A DNA stretch of 64,000 nucleotides from Rhizobiales bacterium 65-79 (GTDB taxonomy: Bacteria > Pseudomonadota > Alphaproteobacteria > Rhizobiales > Rhizobiaceae): the NCBI GenBank assembly GCA_001896885.1, contig MKRJ01000011.1, positions 166,265 to 230,264 of the forward strand. The letters are read 5' to 3'. Below are positions 36,496 to 45,466 of this stretch, one piece after another; positions within the stretch are counted from its first letter, which is position 1; the number at the start of each line of letters is the position of its first letter. Position numbers and translations under genes: made by a program. Below the pieces are notes generated by a model. The model worked only from the letters and a program-made list of their open reading frames with translations. It made no database searches and was not told where the DNA came from.

Positions 36496-37733
36496 ATCCG
36501 GAAATGAACCTCGGCATGACCGAGCGGCTGAGGCCGCTGCACGAAAAGGTCGGGCGCATGGTGCGCGAGGAGATCGCGCCGCTCGACGAGGAATTCCTCG
36601 CCGAGGTGGGCAAGACGGGCGACCGCTGGACATTCACCGCGCGCCAGACGGAAATCCTGGAGGGTCTGAAAGCGAAGGCGCGCGAGCGCGGCCTGTGGAA
36701 TTTCTGGCTGACCGATTCGGAGCGCGGCTACGGCCTTACCACCGTCGAATACGCCTATCTCGCCGAGGAGATGGGCAAAGCGCATCTGGGAGCGGAGACC
36801 TTCAACTGCTCGGCGCCGGACACCGGCAACATGGAGGTGCTGGAGCGCTACGGCACCGCCGAGCACAAGAAACGCTGGCTGGCGCCACTCCTCGAAGGAA
36901 AAATCCGCTCCGCCTATCTGATGACGGAACCGGATGTCGCCTCGTCTGACGCCACCAACATCTCCATGAGCTGCGTGCGCGACGGTGAGGAATATGTGCT
37001 GAACGGCGAGAAATGGTGGTCGTCCGGCGCTGGCGATCCGCGCTGCGCGATCTATATCGTCATGGTGAAGACGCCGAACGACGGCCCGAAGCACCGGCAG
37101 CACTCGATGATCCTCGTGCCGGCGGACGCGCCGGGCGTCACGAAGTTGCGGGCCATGCAGATATACGGCCACGACGACGCGCCGCACGGGCATCTGCATC
37201 TCCGCTTCGAGAATGTGCGCGTGCCCGCGTCCAACCTGCTTCTCGGCGAGGGACGCGGTTTCGAGATCTCGCAGGGCCGGCTCGGGCCTGGGCGCATCCA
37301 TCACTGCATGCGCGCCATCGGCCAGGCGGAGAAAGCGCTGGAACTGATGTGCCGCCGCGCCCTGCGCCGCGAGGCCTTCGGTCAGCCGCTCGCCAAGCTC
37401 GGCGCCAATTACGACATCATCGCCGAGGCGCGCATGGAGGTCGAGATGGCAAGGCTGCTTTGCCTCAAGGCGGCATGGATGATGGACCAGGGCGATGCCC
37501 GCGCCGCCGCCCCGTGGATCAGTCAGATCAAGGTGGTGGCGCCGCGCATCGCGCTCAGGATCACCGACGAGGCCGTGCAGATGTTCGGCGGACAGGGCGT
37601 CAGCCAGGATACGCCGCTCGCCCGTTCGTGGACGCATCTCAGAACGCTCCGGCTCGCCGACGGGCCGGATGCGGTGCACCGCCGGCAGGTGGCGCGCGCG
37701 GAACTGAAGAAATATACGCAGCAGAAGATCTGA
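36492..37733 (+). CDS. Acyl-CoA dehydrogenase (ACAD10/11 type)
   Basis: FAD-dependent flavoprotein, 413 residues. Recognised parts are RGLWNFWLTDSERGYGLT, YLMTEPDVASSDATN (FAD and substrate contact), LNGEKWWSSGAGDPRC, and the C-terminal QMFGGQGVSQDTPLARSWTHLRTLRLADGPD. RGLWNFWL and LGPGRIHHCMR are closer to the ACAD10/ACAD11 group than to straight-chain dehydrogenases. With the phosphotransferase encoded on the other strand it would reproduce the two halves of the animal enzyme. ATG 36492 overlaps the tetR stop by 4 bp. Confidence 0.88.
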   Translation: MNPEMNLGMTERLRPLHEKVGRMVREEIAPLDEEFLAEVGKTGDRWTFTARQTEILEGLKAKARERGLWNFWLTDSERGYGLTTVEYAYLAEEMGKAHLGAETFNCSAPDTGNMEVLERYGTAEHKKRWLAPLLEGKIRSAYLMTEPDVASSDATNISMSCVRDGEEYVLNGEKWWSSGAGDPRCAIYIVMVKTPNDGPKHRQHSMILVPADAPGVTKLRAMQIYGHDDAPHGHLHLRFENVRVPASNLLLGEGRGFEISQGRLGPGRIHHCMRAIGQAEKALELMCRRALRREAFGQPLAKLGANYDIIAEARMEVEMARLLCLKAAWMMDQGDARAAAPWISQIKVVAPRIALRITDEAVQMFGGQGVSQDTPLARSWTHLRTLRLADGPDAVHRRQVARAELKKYTQQKI

Positions 37734-37753
37734 GCCAGGGATTCGGGATTGCC

Positions 37754-38722
37754 ATGAAAGCGATTGTGGCGCGCGATTTCGCGCCGATAGAAAAACTCGT
37801 CTATGCCGACTGGCCCGAGCCGGAAGCTTCCGGCGACATTGTGGTGGTGGAGGCCGAGGCGATCGGCGTCAATTATCCGGACGGGCTGCTCGTCCAGGGA
37901 CTCTACCAGTCGAAGCCGCCGACGCCCTTCGTGCCCGGCATGGAGGTCGCGGGCCGCGTGACCGCGGTTGGCGAGAAAGTGAAATCGGTGAAGATCGGCG
38001 ATCGCGTGGCAGCGATATCGTCGCTCGGCTCCTATGCCGAGAAGGTCGCCGCGCCGGAGCGTTCGGTGATGAAGCTCCCGGACGGTATGGATGCGGCGGA
38101 TGCCTGCGCGCTTTTGTGCGGTTATTCGACCTCGCACTACGCGCTGAAGCAGCGCGGGCAGTTGCAGCCCGGCGAGACGCTTTGCGTGCTCGGCGCATCG
38201 GGCGCCACCGGCATCGCCGCCGTCCAGATCGGCAAGGTGATGGGCGCGCGCGTGATCGGCGTCGCTTCCAGTGAGGAAAAGCGGAAGCTCGCGCGCGAGG
38301 CCGGGGCGGACGAGACGCTCGGCTACGAGAACCTCAAGGACGCGCTCAAGCAGGCAACCGGCGGCAAGGGCGTCGATGTCGCCTATGATCCTGTCGGCGG
38401 CGACGCCTTCGATGCGCTGTCGCGCTCGATGGGCTGGGGAGGCCGCCTGCTCGTCATCGGCTTCGCCTCCGGGCGCATCCCGCAGTTCCCCGTCAACCTC
38501 GCGCTGGTCAAAGGCTACAGCGTCGTCGGCGTCTTCTGGGGCGATTTCACGCGCCGCGAGCCGAAAGCCTTCCAGGCCAACATGCAGGAACTGGTCGGCT
38601 GGTACATGGAAGGGAAGGTGAAGCCCCTGATCGAGGGAACCTATCCGCTTGCCGACGCCGCCAGGGTGCTCGAGCGTATCCATTCCCGCGGCGCCGTCGG
38701 CAAGCTCGTCCTGCGGCCCTGA
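37754..38722 (+). CDS. Zinc-independent MDR-family quinone oxidoreductase/enoyl reductase
   Basis: NADPH-dependent medium-chain reductase of 322 residues. FVPGMEVAGRVTAVGEKV, VLGASGATGIAAVQIGKVMGA (nucleotide fold) and YDPVGGDAFDALSRSMGWGG are standard for QOR-like enzymes. No Cys/His zinc cluster is present. It begins 20 bp after the acyl-CoA dehydrogenase gene and may reduce an enoyl-CoA or carbonyl intermediate of the same pathway. The alternative is general quinone detoxification. Its end converges on the RpiR gene 40 bp away. Confidence 0.85.
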   Translation: MKAIVARDFAPIEKLVYADWPEPEASGDIVVVEAEAIGVNYPDGLLVQGLYQSKPPTPFVPGMEVAGRVTAVGEKVKSVKIGDRVAAISSLGSYAEKVAAPERSVMKLPDGMDAADACALLCGYSTSHYALKQRGQLQPGETLCVLGASGATGIAAVQIGKVMGARVIGVASSEEKRKLAREAGADETLGYENLKDALKQATGGKGVDVAYDPVGGDAFDALSRSMGWGGRLLVIGFASGRIPQFPVNLALVKGYSVVGVFWGDFTRREPKAFQANMQELVGWYMEGKVKPLIEGTYPLADAARVLERIHSRGAVGKLVLRP

Positions 38723-38762
38723 TGTCCTATGCGGCGTCGGCTGAGCCGATGCCGCCCTTCCT

Positions 38763-39596
38763 CTATCCGTCGCGCAGGTCCTCCATCTCGCGGATGCGCT
38801 TCGCGCTTTCCGTTTCGAGGCGGCGCGTGACGCCGGCGATCAGCGTCTCGGCGACGACGAAGAGGGCGGCGGACGAGTCCCAGGCCGACGGCACGGCGGT
38901 ACGGCCCGCAACGACGTGCCGGGCGAAGCGGGCGATCGGCGACAGCCATTGGTCCGTGAAGAGGATCGTGTGCACGCCGCGCCGGCCGGCCTTCTCCGCG
39001 AAACGGATGAGGCTTTCCTGGTAACGGCGGATATCGAAGATCAGCAGCACGTCGCGCTTTCCCATGTCGATCAGCCGGTCGCGCCAATTGCTCTCCTGGC
39101 CGCTGAGGTGGAAGACGTTGGGGCGGATGACGGCCAGGTGCGCCGCCATGTAGCGTGCGATCGGATCGGTGAAGCGGCCGCCCACCAGCGTTATCCGGAC
39201 GCGCGGATTGGCGAGCAGCTCCACGATTTCGGCGATCTGGCGATCCGGAACATGGCGGAAGGTCTCGCGGATGTTCTCCAAAGTGGCTTCGACGATGGGC
39301 GAGGCGCCCTGCCGCCGCGAGGATGCCGGCGCGGCGGAACGTATGAGAGGCGACTGCAGTTGGGCCGCCAGCTCCTCCTGCAGATGTGCCTGGAAATCCG
39401 GATAGTTCTGGAAGCCGAGACGGGAAACGAAACGCAGGATGGTCGGCGCGCTCACGCCCGCCCTTGCGGCGAAATCGGCAACGGTCTTGAGGCCGATGAG
39501 CGGATAGTTCGCGACCAGCGTCTGGGCGGCCCGCCTTTCGCCGGTGGGCATCGTCTCCATGCGGTCGGCAATCAATTCGGCGATGCTGGCCGTCAT
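38763..39596 (-). CDS. RpiR/MurR-family transcriptional regulator
   Basis: Regulator of 277 residues. The N-terminal HTH (MPTGERRAAQTLVANYPL; ARAGVSAPTILRFVSRLGF) is followed by an SIS sugar-isomerase-like ligand domain (RVRITLVGGRFTDPIARYMAAHL; LLIFDIRRYQESLIRFAEKA). RpiR proteins mostly sense phosphosugars, but several control amine or organic-acid catabolism. ATG 39596 has GGGAG six bases upstream and is preferred to 39632. It is divergent from the amine-type cluster, with a 16-bp dyad between. Confidence 0.88.
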   Translation of the reverse strand: MTASIAELIADRMETMPTGERRAAQTLVANYPLIGLKTVADFAARAGVSAPTILRFVSRLGFQNYPDFQAHLQEELAAQLQSPLIRSAAPASSRRQGASPIVEATLENIRETFRHVPDRQIAEIVELLANPRVRITLVGGRFTDPIARYMAAHLAVIRPNVFHLSGQESNWRDRLIDMGKRDVLLIFDIRRYQESLIRFAEKAGRRGVHTILFTDQWLSPIARFARHVVAGRTAVPSAWDSSAALFVVAETLIAGVTRRLETESAKRIREMEDLRDG

Positions 39597-39668
39597 CTTC
39601 CACTCCCGGCGACGACCGGAGCCGTCGTTCACAGTCTATGAAAACGCATTTGACAAAGTCGGTAAAGG

Positions 39669-39684
39669 TGTATGAAATCATACA
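39669..39684. promoter_or_regulatory. Probable RpiR operator
   Basis: Perfect dyad TGTATGA-AA-TCATACA (7-bp arms, 2-bp spacer) in the intergenic region between the RpiR regulator and the amidohydrolase gene. A TTGACA hexamer lies at 39650-39655, and TATGAA inside the dyad could serve as -10 with short spacing. A similar but weaker ATGAAAACGCAT segment lies about 30 bp upstream. Regulation by the adjacent RpiR protein is inferred. Confidence 0.7.
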
Positions 39685-39744
39685 ACCGGGCGCAAATTAT
39701 ATATTGTGCGTAACAGTCGTTACGGTTTGGAGGGGACGATTCCG

Positions 39745-40566
39745 ATGGGAGGAGCGCAAGCCGCCGGCGACGGAGCGGTGCCTGTCCGGGTCAGCAATCG
39801 GCCTGGCAAGAGCGCCTTCGTCATCCTGTGCGACCACGCTTCGAACTTCATCCCCGCTGAGTTCGGAACGCTCGGCCTCGACGCCGCCGACCGCGTCAGC
39901 CATATCGCCTGGGACCCCGGCGCGCTGGCGGTGTCGCAGCGGCTTGCCGCGGCGCTGGGCGCTACGCTGGTGGAATCGGGCATCTCGCGCCTCGTCGCCG
40001 ACTGCAACCGGCCCATGGACGCGCCCGACCTTGTGCCGGAAATCAGCGAACGCACGGCAATTCCCGGCAATCGGGGCCTAGCGCCCGAGGAGCGGAAGAG
40101 GCGCCTCGCGCTTGCGCATGAGCCCTATCACGCCGCGATCGAGGAACTGATCGGAGAGCGCCTGGCGGCGAGGCGGGAAACAAAGCTGATCGCCGTCCAC
40201 TCGTTCACGCCTGTCTACAAGGGCGTTGCCCGACCATGGCAGGTCGGCGTCATCCACGATGACGACATGCGGCTGGCGGAGCCCGTACTGGCGGCGCTTT
40301 CCACGGGCGGGGACATAGTCGTCGGCGACAACGAGCCTTATTCGCCGGCCGACCGGGTCTATTACACGCTGGAACGGCATGCACGCTCGCGCGAGCTTCC
40401 CTGCGTCATGATCGAGATCCGCAACGACGAGATCCGGGACGAGCGCGGACAGCGCGAATGGGCCGACCTTCTTGCCGGTATCCTGGCCTCGACGGCGGAG
40501 AAGGGCATGTCCGGGCGTGCGGTTCGATGGCGGAGCTCGGCCGGACAGGCCGGTTTGCAGAAATAG
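39745..40566 (+). CDS. N-formylglutamate amidohydrolase-like protein
   Basis: Zinc hydrolase-fold protein of 273 residues. CDHASNFIPAEFGTLGL, HIAWDPGA, RLVADCNRP, IAVHSFTPVYKG and MIEIRNDEIRDERGQ are typical of the HutG-type N-formylglutamate amidohydrolase family. No other histidine-utilisation gene is nearby, so a different N-acyl or N-substituted glutamate is likely as substrate. The gamma-glutamyl ligase gene begins 13 bp later, suggesting it hydrolyses a glutamyl-conjugated intermediate. ATG 39745 has GGAGGGG upstream; the GTG at 39706 is less likely. Confidence 0.8.
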   Translation: MGGAQAAGDGAVPVRVSNRPGKSAFVILCDHASNFIPAEFGTLGLDAADRVSHIAWDPGALAVSQRLAAALGATLVESGISRLVADCNRPMDAPDLVPEISERTAIPGNRGLAPEERKRRLALAHEPYHAAIEELIGERLAARRETKLIAVHSFTPVYKGVARPWQVGVIHDDDMRLAEPVLAALSTGGDIVVGDNEPYSPADRVYYTLERHARSRELPCVMIEIRNDEIRDERGQREWADLLAGILASTAEKGMSGRAVRWRSSAGQAGLQK

Positions 40567-40579
40567 CGGGACGGAGTGC

Positions 40580-41950
40580 ATGGCCGGAAATCTCACCTTC
40601 GACCAGTTGAAAAAGGCCGTCGCCAACGGCGGGATCGATACGGTCCTCGCCTGCGCGACCGACATGCAGGGTCGGCTGATCGGCAAGCGGTTCCTGGCGA
40701 AATATTTCGTCGAAACGGCGCATGAGGAGACGCATGGTTGCGACTACCTTCTCGCCAACGACATCGATATGGAACCGGTGCCCGGCTACAAGGCAGCGAG
40801 CTGGTCGCGCGGCTATGGCGATTTCGTCATGAAGCCGGACATGGCGACGCTGCGGACGATCCCGTGGCTGGAGAAGACGGCGCTCGTGCTCTGCGACGTG
40901 CTCGATCACCATCATCACCAGGACCTGCCCCATTCGCCGCGCGGGCTGCTAAAACGGCAGGTCGCGCGGTTGAAGGAGCGCGGCTACCTCGCCTATTTCG
41001 CCTCCGAGCTCGAATTCTATCTCTTCGACGAGACGTATCGCAGCGCGCGGGAGAAGCGCTGGCAGGATCTCGATACCGCCTCGCCCTACATCCAGGACTA
41101 CGTGATCCAGCTCACGACCAAGGAAGAGGGCGTGATGCGCGCGATCCGCAACGCCATCGAGGCGGCGGGCATCCCGGTCGAGAACTCCAAGGGTGAATGG
41201 GGCCCCGGCCAGGAAGAGATCAACGTCCGCTACGCCGAGGCACTGGAGATGGCGGACCGGCACGTGATCCTGAAGAACGGCTGCAAGGAGATCGCCGCCC
41301 AGCACGGCAAGGCCGTGACCTTCATGGCGAAATACGACTACGGCCTTGCCGGCAGTTCCAGCCATATCCACAATTCGCTGTGGAGCGCCGACGGCAGGAC
41401 GCCGCTCTTCCATGACAAGAAGGCCGAGTTCACGCTGAGCGAACTCGGCCGGCAATGGGCCGCCGGGCAGCTCAAATACGCTCGCGAATTCACCTGGTTC
41501 CTGGCGCCTTACATCAATTCCTACAAGCGCTTCCAGGCGGGGACCTTCGCTCCGACCAAGGTCATGTGGAGCGAGGACAACCGCACCGCGGGCTTCCGTC
41601 TCTGCGGGGCGGGCGGCAAGGGCGTGCGCATGGAATGCCGGATCGGCGGGGCCGACCTCAACCCGTATCTTGCCTTCGCCGCGCTGATCGCGGCCGGACT
41701 TGCGGGTATCGACGAGAAGCTCGAACTGCCAAAGCCGTTCGTCGGCGACGCCTACCAGGCGGCGCGCCTGCCCGAAATCCCCAAGACCTTGCGCGACGCG
41801 ACCGAGGCGCTGGCGAAATCGAAGATGCTGAAGGAGGCTTTCGGCGAGGACGTGGTGGAGCACTACGTCCACACCGCGCGCTGGGAACAGCTCGAATACG
41901 ACCGCCGTATCACCGACTGGGAGCTGTATAGAGGGTTTGAGAGGTACTAA
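40580..41950 (+). CDS. Glutamine-synthetase-like gamma-glutamyl ligase (PuuA/GlnA3 type)
   Basis: ATP-dependent ligase of 456 residues with the GS fold. SELEFYLFD, GEWGPGQEEINVRYAEALEMAD and YGLAGSSSHIHNSLWS carry metal and substrate ligands, and ECRIGGADLNPYLAFAALIAAG ends the catalytic core. Length and motifs fit PuuA or gamma-glutamylpolyamine synthetases rather than nitrogen-assimilation GS. The context of aldehyde and alcohol dehydrogenases and an importer supports amine or polyamine breakdown by gamma-glutamylation. The native amine is unknown. The gene is followed by an inserted toxin-antitoxin pair. Confidence 0.85.
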   Translation: MAGNLTFDQLKKAVANGGIDTVLACATDMQGRLIGKRFLAKYFVETAHEETHGCDYLLANDIDMEPVPGYKAASWSRGYGDFVMKPDMATLRTIPWLEKTALVLCDVLDHHHHQDLPHSPRGLLKRQVARLKERGYLAYFASELEFYLFDETYRSAREKRWQDLDTASPYIQDYVIQLTTKEEGVMRAIRNAIEAAGIPVENSKGEWGPGQEEINVRYAEALEMADRHVILKNGCKEIAAQHGKAVTFMAKYDYGLAGSSSHIHNSLWSADGRTPLFHDKKAEFTLSELGRQWAAGQLKYAREFTWFLAPYINSYKRFQAGTFAPTKVMWSEDNRTAGFRLCGAGGKGVRMECRIGGADLNPYLAFAALIAAGLAGIDEKLELPKPFVGDAYQAARLPEIPKTLRDATEALAKSKMLKEAFGEDVVEHYVHTARWEQLEYDRRITDWELYRGFERY

Positions 41951-42036
41951 AAGACACACTTGAAACACTAACAAACACACACTAGATTGCCGGTATGGTT
42001 GCGCAATTGGTCATCGTCAATCTAGGAGCAACAAAG

Positions 42037-42450
42037 ATGAGCAAATACGAGCCTTTGCAAGCGTTTCTAAAAAACCAAGGTCGCGAATATGTGCCTATGT
42101 CATTCGCCGAGATCGAGCGCGTGCTGAACGACAAACTGCCTCCGTCGAAATCGCAGCGGGCATGGTGGAGCAACAACCCTAGCAACAATGTGATGACCAG
42201 GGAGTGGCTGGCTGCTGGCTATGAGACGGAGTCGGTCGATATCGCGGGAGAAAAGCTTGTGTTCCGGAGGGTTCGCAATCCCGGAACTGACGGTGGATCC
42301 CATGGTTCACCATCGGCCCCACGCTCGCTCCACCCGGGATTCGGCTTCATGAAAGGCCTGATCACCTTCGAGAAGGGATTCGATCCTGCAAAGCCTTTCA
42401 GTGATGAACCCTGGGATAGAGGATATTTCGGCGAGGGGGAGCGTAGGTGA
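42037..42450 (+). CDS. DUF7662-type protein, likely antitoxin to the PIN toxin
   Basis: 137-residue protein with GGAG eight bases before ATG 42037. The N-terminal 80 residues (MSKYEPLQAFLKNQGREY; SFAEIERVLNDKLPPSKSQRAWWSNNPS; REWLAAGYETESVD) match what I know as the DUF7662 domain, a DNA-binding-like fold. A C-terminal tail (MKGLITFEKGFDPAKPFSDEPWDRGYFGE) looks like a toxin-binding segment. Its stop overlaps the PIN-domain gene start (GTGA), the usual layout for an antitoxin-toxin pair. Base composition is lower in GC than the neighbours, suggesting recent insertion. Confidence 0.7.
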   Translation: MSKYEPLQAFLKNQGREYVPMSFAEIERVLNDKLPPSKSQRAWWSNNPSNNVMTREWLAAGYETESVDIAGEKLVFRRVRNPGTDGGSHGSPSAPRSLHPGFGFMKGLITFEKGFDPAKPFSDEPWDRGYFGEGERR

Positions 42451-42866
42451 CTGACCGGCCGAACATCCTGCTCGATACATGCGCAATGCTTTTCGTGGCG
42501 AACGGCACGGCGGTGGAAGATCGAGCCCAAAGGGAAATCTCCGAGGCGGCCTATGATGGCCGTCTCTACGTCTCGCCGATGTCGGCTTGGGAGATCGGAA
42601 TCGGAGTCGCGAAAAACCGGCTGAAGCTTCCGCTGGAGCCTCTTGATTTCTTTCAGCGCTTCCTTCGCGTCATGAAGGCCCAGTTGAGTGCTGTCTCTCC
42701 CGAAATCCTCATAAGCTCATCAAATCTTCCCGGCCGCCTGCACGGTGATCCAATGGACAGGATACTGATCTCATCGGCGCGCCATCTCGACATGATCCTC
42801 GTCACGCGGGACCAGCCGATCCTAGACTACGGCTCGGATGGTCACTTGCGTACGCTTGCCTGCTGA
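42447..42866 (+). CDS. PIN-domain ribonuclease (VapC-like toxin)
   Basis: 139-residue endoribonuclease of the PIN fold. Acidic catalytic residues are at expected places: Asp10 (LLDTC), Glu49 (SAWEIGI), Asp101/Asp104 (GDPMDRILISSARH) and Asp122 (LVTRD). It would cleave RNA when freed from its partner. GTG start at 42447 overlaps the antitoxin stop by 4 bp. The pair stands between the gamma-glutamyl ligase and aldehyde dehydrogenase genes, interrupting an otherwise coherent operon. Confidence 0.82.
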   Translation: MTDRPNILLDTCAMLFVANGTAVEDRAQREISEAAYDGRLYVSPMSAWEIGIGVAKNRLKLPLEPLDFFQRFLRVMKAQLSAVSPEILISSSNLPGRLHGDPMDRILISSARHLDMILVTRDQPILDYGSDGHLRTLAC

Positions 42867-42889
42867 AAAGGCAATCTCAGGAGACCCTC

Positions 42890-44275
42890 TTGGAAACCGT
42901 AAAACTGAAATCCCCCATCGACGGCTCGATCTACGCCGAGCGTCCGGTCGCGAGCGAGACGGCGATCAACGCGGCGGTCGAGCGGGCGCGATCGGCGAAG
43001 GTTGAGTGGGCGGCGATGCCGATCGCCGAGCGCGGCAGGTATGTGCTGGCCGCGCTCGAAGCGCTGATCGGCATGAACGATGAGATCGTCACCGAGCTCG
43101 CCTGGCAGATGGGGCGGCCGGTGCGCTTCGGCGGCGAAAAGGGCGGCGTCGAGGAGCGTACGCGTTATATGGTGGAGATCGCCGAGGCGGCGCTGAAGCC
43201 CGTGCCGGCTTCCAATCCGAAGGACGGGTTCCGCCGCTACATCAAACGCGATCCGCTTGGCGTCGTGCTCGTCATCGCGCCATGGAACTATCCCTACCTG
43301 ACGGCGGTCAACACGATCGTGCCCGGCCTCATGGCGGGCAATGCCGTGATCCTGAAGCACGCCGCGCAGACGCTTCTGGTCGGCGAACGGTTCCAGGCCG
43401 CCTTCGACAAGGCCGGACTGCCGAAGGGCCTGTTCCAGAACATCGTCATGAACCATGCGCAGACGGAAAAGCTGCTCGGCTCCGGTCGGATCGACCACGT
43501 CAATTTCACCGGCTCCGTCGCGGGTGGCCGTGCCATCGAGAAGGCCGCCGCCGGCACCTTCATGACGGTAGGCCTGGAACTCGGCGGCAAGGACCCGGCC
43601 TATGTGCTGCCGGACGCGAAGATGGACCATGCCGTCGCCAACATCGTCGACGGGGCGTTCTACAATTCTGGCCAGTGCTGCTGCGGCATCGAGCGCGTCT
43701 ATGTGCACGAGAAGGTCTATGACGAATTCGTCGACGGCTTCATCGGCCTGACGAAGCAATATGTCGTTGGCAATCCGCTCGATCCGGCGACGACCATGGG
43801 GCCGATGGCGCAGAGCCGCTTCGCCGACCTCGTGCGCGAGCAGAAGGCCGAGGCGCTACGCAAGGGCGCGACCGCCCATATCGGCATGAAGGTCGAAGGC
43901 GACCGTCCCGGTTCGCCCTATCTGGCGCCGGAGGTGCTGACCGGCGCCAACCACCAGATGAGCGTCATGCGCGAGGAGAATTTCGGCCCGCTCGTCGGCA
44001 TCATGAAGGTGCGCGACGACGAGGAGGCGGTGCAGTTGATGAACGACAGCCCGTACGGGCTGACGGCATCGATCTGGACGACCGATATCGACAGGGCGGC
44101 GGCGATCGGCGACCGCATCGAGACCGGCACCGTCTTCATGAACCGCTGCGACTATATCGACCCGGCGCTGGTATGGACCGGGGTCAAGGATACCGGCAAG
44201 GGCGGCTCGATGTCCTTTGTCGGCTACGAGAATTTGACGCGCCCGAAATCCTTCCATCTGCGCGAAGCGATCTGA
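42890..44275 (+). CDS. Aldehyde dehydrogenase (NAD(P)-dependent)
   Basis: ALDH-superfamily enzyme of 461 residues. IAPWNYPYL, FTGSVAGGRAIEKAAA, LELGGKDPAYVL (catalytic Glu near 230) and YNSGQCCCGIERVY (catalytic Cys near 261) are present. It starts at TTG 42890, six bases after AGGAG, 23 bp after the PIN gene. It probably oxidises the aldehyde made from the imported amine. The Fe-alcohol dehydrogenase gene begins 18 bp downstream. Confidence 0.92.
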   Translation: METVKLKSPIDGSIYAERPVASETAINAAVERARSAKVEWAAMPIAERGRYVLAALEALIGMNDEIVTELAWQMGRPVRFGGEKGGVEERTRYMVEIAEAALKPVPASNPKDGFRRYIKRDPLGVVLVIAPWNYPYLTAVNTIVPGLMAGNAVILKHAAQTLLVGERFQAAFDKAGLPKGLFQNIVMNHAQTEKLLGSGRIDHVNFTGSVAGGRAIEKAAAGTFMTVGLELGGKDPAYVLPDAKMDHAVANIVDGAFYNSGQCCCGIERVYVHEKVYDEFVDGFIGLTKQYVVGNPLDPATTMGPMAQSRFADLVREQKAEALRKGATAHIGMKVEGDRPGSPYLAPEVLTGANHQMSVMREENFGPLVGIMKVRDDEEAVQLMNDSPYGLTASIWTTDIDRAAAIGDRIETGTVFMNRCDYIDPALVWTGVKDTGKGGSMSFVGYENLTRPKSFHLREAI

Positions 44276-44293
44276 TTTCCGAAAGAGTATTCA

Positions 44294-45466
44294 ATGACCA
44301 CCTTCTTCTCCAAATGGAACTACCCTACCACCGTCCGCTTCGGCCCGGGCCGGATCAGCGAACTGCCGGAGGTGCTGGCCGCCGCCGGCATCAGGCGCCC
44401 GCTTTTCGTCACCGATCCGGGGCTCGCTAGATTGCCGGTCGTGGCGAAGACGCTGAAGCTGCTCGATGCGGCGAAGGTACCCTACGGCGTCTTTTCCGAC
44501 GTCAAGCCGAACCCGGTCGAATCGAATCTCACCGCCGGCATCGCCGTCTTCAAAAAGAGCAGGCATGACGGTGTGATCGCCTTCGGCGGCGGCTCGGCGC
44601 TCGACCTAGGCAAGCTCATCGCCTTCCAGGCCGGGCAGAAGCGGCCCGTATGGGATTTCGAGGATGTCGGCGACTGGTGGACCCGCGCCGATACCGACGC
44701 GATCGCCCCGATCATCGCCGTGCCGACCACTGCGGGGACAGGGTCCGAAGTCGGGCGTGCCGCCGTCATCACCAACGAAGCCACCCATACCAAGAAGGTG
44801 ATCTTCCATCCGAAGATGCTGCCGGTGACGGTGATCGCCGACCCGGAACTGACGGTGGGCATGCCGCCCTTCATCACCGCAGGCACCGGCATGGATGCGC
44901 TCGCCCACTGCCTCGAGGCCTATTGCGCGCCCGGCTATCACCCGATGGCCGACGGCGTGGCGGTCGAGGGAATACGTCTCGTGCTGGAGAATTTGCCGAC
45001 GGCCTATGCCGACGGAAAGGACATCGCGGCGCGCGCCAACATGATGGCCGCCGCCGCCATGGGCGCGACCGCCTTCCAGAAGGGACTCGGCGCCATCCAC
45101 TCGCTGTCGCACCCAATCGGCGCGCTCTACGACACGCATCACGGCATGACCAACGCCGTCTTCATGCCCTACGTACTCGCCTTCAACCGCGATGTGATCG
45201 AGGAGCGCATCGCCCGGCTTGCCGCCTATTGCGGGATCAGGGGCGGCTATGACGGTTTCTTCAAGACGATCCTCAAGCTGCGCAGGGAACTGAAGACGCC
45301 GCACGCGCTGCCGGGGCTGATCAAGGGCCTCGACATGGACCGGAAGCGCAAGACGCTCATCGCCGAGATGGCGGTCGTCGACCCGACGGCCGGCGGAAAC
45401 CCCGTGAAATTGACGAAAAAGGCGGCGCTCGGCCTCCTGGAGGCTGCGCTTGCCGGAGAAGTCTGA
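44294..45466 (+). CDS. Iron-containing alcohol dehydrogenase
   Basis: 390-residue group III alcohol dehydrogenase. GGGSALDLGKL binds nucleotide, IAVPTTAGTGSEV follows, and GMDALAHCLEAYCAPGYHPMADG with SLSHPIGALYDTHHGMTNAVFMP hold the His ligands of the metal. It oxidises an alcohol to the aldehyde used by the preceding enzyme, or the reverse. Context links it to amine or ethanolamine-type degradation. Confidence 0.92.
   Translation: MTTFFSKWNYPTTVRFGPGRISELPEVLAAAGIRRPLFVTDPGLARLPVVAKTLKLLDAAKVPYGVFSDVKPNPVESNLTAGIAVFKKSRHDGVIAFGGGSALDLGKLIAFQAGQKRPVWDFEDVGDWWTRADTDAIAPIIAVPTTAGTGSEVGRAAVITNEATHTKKVIFHPKMLPVTVIADPELTVGMPPFITAGTGMDALAHCLEAYCAPGYHPMADGVAVEGIRLVLENLPTAYADGKDIAARANMMAAAAMGATAFQKGLGAIHSLSHPIGALYDTHHGMTNAVFMPYVLAFNRDVIEERIARLAAYCGIRGGYDGFFKTILKLRRELKTPHALPGLIKGLDMDRKRKTLIAEMAVVDPTAGGNPVKLTKKAALGLLEAALAGEV

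Noticed and set aside
39745-40566. Assigning hutG and a histidine degradation pathway
   Set aside because: No hutH, hutU or hutI genes are in the window and the neighbours point to amine metabolism.
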